Origin: Bacteroidota bacterium
Lineage (GTDB): Bacteria; Bacteroidota; Ignavibacteria; Palsa-1295
Assembly (NCBI GenBank): GCA_021825235.1
Contig: JAKAIL010000010.1
Coordinates: 1 to 32,338, forward strand
Direction of reading: 5' to 3'
Length of the DNA: 32,338 bases
Within the stretch, counting starts at the first letter, position 1; every line of letters starts with the position of its first letter. This document shows, piece after piece, positions 28,972 through 32,338 of the stretch. A model generated the notes under the pieces. It had not been told where the DNA came from and ran no database searches. It saw only the letters and a list, made by a program, of their open reading frames with translations. The position numbers and the translations under genes were made by a program.

Positions 28972-29472
28972 TTACGCATTAACGGTTGCCTCGGAGGCTG
29001 GCGTTTGGCTGTGGTCTCCGAAGATCCATTGGTGAAGTTCCTCGTAAAAGGAACGGAGAGCATTGGCCTGAGAAGCTTCTTTCAAGTCCAGTAGCTTGTG
29101 CAAGCGCTGCTTCATTTTGAGAAGCCGTTTTTCGGCAATGATGCGGAGGAGATCGCCGATTTCCGGCTTTGTCGTCCGCGATTTTTGCGAAAGTTTCATT
29201 GCAAGCCGCGAGGCGTTCCGAATCTCGTGCGTCACTTTGTCGGTAAGGTCTGCGGTCAGATCGAGCGCGTATGCGAGTTCGCCCAGCCGTGCGCCGAGCC
29301 ATTGTTTCATGCGGTGCTGATACTCGTGCGATGAGCGTGAGCGCCGGGAGAGGAGGCGGGTGGCGCCGTAGGCCGCGGCAGTTCCCGCGGCTACGGCGAT
29401 CCCAATCCGTATGCTCCGTGCCTGTCTGGAACGCGCTCGTGGCAGCGTCTCCAGTAATGGGGTGGTAGCCAT
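28972..29472 (-). CDS. Hypothetical protein with a short N-terminal hydrophobic (glycine-zipper-like) segment
   Basis: ATG at 29472 (MATTPLLETLPRARSRQARSIRIGIAVAAGTAAAYGATRLLSRR...); helical, charged C-term. Confidence 0.5.
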   Translation of the reverse strand: MATTPLLETLPRARSRQARSIRIGIAVAAGTAAAYGATRLLSRRSRSSHEYQHRMKQWLGARLGELAYALDLTADLTDKVTHEIRNASRLAMKLSQKSRTTKPEIGDLLRIIAEKRLLKMKQRLHKLLDLKEASQANALRSFYEELHQWIFGDHSQTPASEATVNA

Positions 29473-29492
29473 GGTGGTCGCTTTCTGTGATA

Positions 29493-30179
29493 TTACAGTT
29501 CCACGGATTCCATTTCTTCGACCGTGATCTGGTCGTTCACTTTGGAGACGCCCGGCGCGGCCCACGCCGCATTCTCCGCTTCGTCCCGTTCCGCCCAGGA
29601 ATGTACCGTCCCTTTGAGCGTGACCAGGCTGCCGTTGACATCCACGGAAACATTGCCGGCATTAATGGTGGCCGAGCGCTGGAATGCTTGCTTAATCTTA
29701 TCCTTGATTTGCACCGGTTTCAGGATGGGTTTTACCGTGACGAGATTGCTGATACCTTTTACACCGGCTAAGTCTTCCACTTCCTTGCGGGCTTCGTCTT
29801 TTTGGAATTGCCACTCGACATCGCCTTCGAGTTTTACCCAGCCATTCTCGACGCTCACGGTAATGCGGTCGTCCGGAACGGCCGTACACCATCGGAGTGC
29901 ATCGACGGCGGCCTGCGCGATTTCCGTGTCCGTCTTCATATTTTTGTGGTCGAGCCGGACTTCGATTTCTTCGGCCACGGCGCGAACGCCATTAATGCTC
30001 TTGGCAGCTCGCTCGGCAGCCAGCTTTGCAGGATAACTATCCACATGTCCGGTTAAAGTTACCACGCCATTTTCGGCTGTAACACCCAGGTCGGCCTTCT
30101 GGCCACTGGAACCGTTCAGAAGCGGTTCCCAACGGAGCGAGTCCATGACGTCGCGCCGTAATTGATCGTTGGATTTCAT
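29493..30179 (-). CDS. Protein with three BON domains
   Basis: Three repeats of GVTAENGVVTLTGHVDSYPAKLAAERAAKSINGVRAVAEEIEV / TVSVENGWVKLEGDVEWQFQKDEARKEVEDLAGVKGISNLVTV / SVDVNGSLVTLKGTVHSWAERDEAENAAWAAPGVSKVNDQITV. Confidence 0.92.
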   Translation of the reverse strand: MKSNDQLRRDVMDSLRWEPLLNGSSGQKADLGVTAENGVVTLTGHVDSYPAKLAAERAAKSINGVRAVAEEIEVRLDHKNMKTDTEIAQAAVDALRWCTAVPDDRITVSVENGWVKLEGDVEWQFQKDEARKEVEDLAGVKGISNLVTVKPILKPVQIKDKIKQAFQRSATINAGNVSVDVNGSLVTLKGTVHSWAERDEAENAAWAAPGVSKVNDQITVEEMESVEL

Positions 30180-30483
30180 ACGTGTATTCGGTTAAGAAAA
30201 AAGTTCACTTCGTGTCTGGCGCATTCATATCATGAATGCATGGATTAGCGAACGATGGGTCAAAAAGCGAACCACGCACACGAGCATCCACTATTGCGGC
30301 GAAAATGGCAGAACATGGGAGTTAAAGTTGTCAAGATATTTACGGCTCAACGTCAATAATTCTTACATGAAAATGAATGAATCCGGTGAGAATATGGCCC
30401 TTTGTGCTGGATTAGGAACCTGGGAAACATGGCACATTTTTCGTCTTTTCGGTGGATAACGATGCAGGAAACGGGAGCGGACA

Positions 30484-30999
30484 ATGGCATTAATCAAGTG
30501 GGGTACGTCCCCCTTTAATTCGGTGGAGCGGGTCATGCTGGGCGCGATGCGCCGCCCCGCGAGTTTTGAAGAGCTCGAACTTCCGAACGTCGATATTTCG
30601 GAAGATCAGGAAAATTTCTACATTATCTCGGAATTACCCGGCATGCGAGATGAGGATGTTAAAGTTACGGTGGACGCCGATGTATTAACCATCAGCGGGC
30701 ACCAGGGCAGCGCCAGTACACTGCAGACACGAAGAACGCACTGGAATGAACGCGCGCATGGCGAGTTCGTCCGGTCCTTTTCGATGCCCCATAACGTGAA
30801 AGCAACAGCCATATCGGGCACGTTTCGGGACGGTCTGCTGGAACTTACGCTGCCGAAGGTAGCTCCGGCCGTGCCAACGGTGCGAGAAATACCGCTGAAT
30901 ACAACGACCAGGTATGGCAGCCGGCCATCCATCGCGTCGAAAAGGAACTCACTTCCCCCGAAAGCGGTCCTCGCAGCCCACGCGGTTACGCCGGATTAA
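30484..30999 (+). CDS. Hsp20/alpha-crystallin family small heat shock protein
   Basis: PNVDISEDQENFYIISELPGMRDEDVKVTVDADVLTISG...ERAHGEFVRSFSMPHNVKATAISGTFRDGLLELTLPK. Confidence 0.93.
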   Translation: MALIKWGTSPFNSVERVMLGAMRRPASFEELELPNVDISEDQENFYIISELPGMRDEDVKVTVDADVLTISGHQGSASTLQTRRTHWNERAHGEFVRSFSMPHNVKATAISGTFRDGLLELTLPKVAPAVPTVREIPLNTTTRYGSRPSIASKRNSLPPKAVLAAHAVTPD

Positions 31000-31009
31000 A
31001 AAGGGAAAG

Positions 31010-31040
31010 CGCCACTCCGGGCTGGGTGCCCGGAGTGGCG
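31010..31040. other. Strong stem-loop in the hsp20 3' region
   Basis: cgccactccggg(ctgggtg)cccggagtggcg: perfect 12-bp stem starting 10 nt after the hsp20 stop; no T-tract follows on the + strand. Confidence 0.6.
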
Positions 31041-31065
31041 ATCGCAAAAAGGAAAGGAAAATATT

Positions 31066-31413
31066 ATGTCAAAGACATTCTCGATCATTTTGGGTTTAGG
31101 ACTCATCGCGCTTTGGGCAGTCGGAATTTCGACGGGCGATGTAACCGGCTGGTTGCTCTGGCTCGATGGAATTATCGGCATAGGCGCACTGATCATGGGG
31201 CTTGCCATGAATCGGGACTCCTCGAAAAACCTGCGCGTCGGCGGCCCGGTGTGGGTCGCGCTTTGTCTCTTCGCACTTTGGATTATTGGGCTCTACCTTG
31301 GAGCCACAAGCTGGCTTTCCTGGTGGACGTTCGGCTTCGCGTGCGCATTTCTCATTCCGGGAATTGCCTCCACGTCTGCGCCGAAAACACCCCATCATCC
31401 GATTACCGCCTGA
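31066..31413 (+). CDS. Small multi-TM protein (SPW-repeat-like)
   Basis: 115 aa, four predicted TM segments (MSKTFSIILGLGLIALWAVGIS...LLWLDGIIGIGALIMGLA...WVALCLFALWIIGLYLGATSWLSWWTFGFACAFLIPGIA). Confidence 0.6.
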   Translation: MSKTFSIILGLGLIALWAVGISTGDVTGWLLWLDGIIGIGALIMGLAMNRDSSKNLRVGGPVWVALCLFALWIIGLYLGATSWLSWWTFGFACAFLIPGIASTSAPKTPHHPITA

Positions 31414-31585
31414 ACGTTTCGTTCTTGGGGGTTTCTTCTTAGGAGGTTTCCTTCTTAGGACCGGCAGGCTCTAATCGGTGAGCGCATCTCTCGAATGCAG
31501 CTACCTTTGTAGCGGCATAAGAGGGTTGTGTTCTAAACGGAAGGAATCAAGGCTGTTCAAAAGTGGAAAGGTAGGTGAATAATTC

Positions 31586-31825
31586 ATGCACACACACGGT
31601 TGGTTACCCGATAAGCACCAAGAGAAAGATGATGTCGTACGGGTCTTTGAAACGGTACTCAACTCGGAAGATCGGCCGGCCTCCGGCCCAATACCGGGCA
31701 GTGTCGTATTCCATTACCGCAACCATCCGCATTTGCTCCGGATGACGCGGCACCGAGCCAACCGTCACGGAGAGCATCTTCAGGAGACGGCCTTTCGACC
31801 TACCCCATTCGGACCTATGCCATGA
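31586..31825 (+). CDS. Small hypothetical ORF, ATGA-overlapping the next ORF
   Basis: 79 aa; stop TGA 31823-31825 overlaps ATG at 31822. Confidence 0.3.
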   Translation: MHTHGWLPDKHQEKDDVVRVFETVLNSEDRPASGPIPGSVVFHYRNHPHLLRMTRHRANRHGEHLQETAFRPTPFGPMP

Positions 31826-32031
31826 CCGATTTTCAATTCGTCATTTTCATCTCGATGGTTTGCGGCATGGTCATAGGATGGATGTCGAAGCTGAGGGCAC
31901 ACACGCATCGTGGAATCCATTGGGCGGGCGGAGAAATGACACGACAGGTCCTCCGGGATTTCCCCCGGTTTCGGACCTTCCCTTCCACTGACCGGTCCGC
32001 ACATTCCAAGGCTAACAGAATAAAATTATGA
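31822..32031 (+). CDS. Small hypothetical ORF with N-terminal hydrophobic segment, ATGA-overlapping the cupin gene
   Basis: MTDFQFVIFISMVCGMVIGWMSKLRAH...; stop TGA 32029-32031 overlaps ATG at 32028. Confidence 0.35.
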   Translation: MTDFQFVIFISMVCGMVIGWMSKLRAHTHRGIHWAGGEMTRQVLRDFPRFRTFPSTDRSAHSKANRIKL

Positions 32032-32338
32032 GCTTTCTAACAAATATCATTTACGATACTTCGGAAAATCAAAATTTCCGGACCGTACTCTTTACCGGCA
32101 AAAAATCCCAACTGGTGGTTATGTCCATTCCGCCCGGCGGGGAGGTCGGTATGGAAACGCATGATGCTGTAGAGCAAACGCTATTCATTTTAAGCGGTAA
32201 AGGAGTGGCGATGCTGGACGGTGAGCGCAAGGACGTACGCGCCGGCGATGTCCTGGTTGTTACTCCGGGAACGGAACACAATGTCCTTAATACGGAATCG
32301 ATCCCGCTAAAGATTTATACGATCTACGCGCCGCCGAA
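32028..32338 (+). CDS. Cupin-domain protein, truncated by window end
   Basis: MSFLTNIIYDTSENQNFRTVLFTGKKSQLVVMSIPPGGEVGMETHDAVEQTLFILSGKGVAMLDGERKDVRAGDVLVVTPGTEHNVLNTESIPLKIYTIYAPP, canonical cupin_2. Confidence 0.85.
   Translation, partial: MSFLTNIIYDTSENQNFRTVLFTGKKSQLVVMSIPPGGEVGMETHDAVEQTLFILSGKGVAMLDGERKDVRAGDVLVVTPGTEHNVLNTESIPLKIYTIYAPP

Noticed and set aside
30232-30459. 75-aa ORF between BON and hsp20 genes
   Set aside because: No family resemblance and it occupies the likely divergent promoter region; insufficient support.

Overview
The window is a mixed housekeeping and accessory stretch. It probably comes from a Bacteroidota/FCB-type genome, judged from one good TTTG-N20-TAnnTTTG promoter and the gene content. 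There is no rRNA, no CRISPR array, and no tRNA that I could recognise. Anchors I recognise by protein family: SPFH/band-7 protein; CADD-like diiron protein (candidate non-canonical pABA synthase); FemAB/GNAT-like protein + glycosyltransferase + EamA cluster; metallophosphoesterase; PAP2 phosphatase; MFS transporter; a complete 2-oxoacid:acceptor oxidoreductase operon (gamma-alpha-beta plus a GltD-like flavoprotein/ferredoxin fusion, chained by start/stop overlaps); F1-ATPase beta subunit (atpD) without an adjacent atpC; UvrD-like SF1 helicase; TMEM175-family protein; GyrI-like protein; triple-BON protein; Hsp20; cupin (cut by the window end). The best candidate for an undescribed system is the two-gene pair at 20407-23244: a UvrD-like helicase plus a protein with a TIR/nucleoside-deoxyribosyltransferase-like N-terminus and a wHTH-like C-terminus. 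It is bracketed by palindromic or repetitive intergenic elements and looks like a defence-type module. Other notable items: a tandem-duplicated DUF2442-like protein with an ATGA-coupled DUF2283-like mini-ORF, a single-base frameshift in a ParB-like gene, a RecA/DnaB-like protein with a degenerate Walker A, an orphan outer-membrane-protein C-terminal fragment, a repeat mosaic at 23.4-24.6 kb, and a chain of ATGA-overlapping small ORFs leading into the cupin gene.
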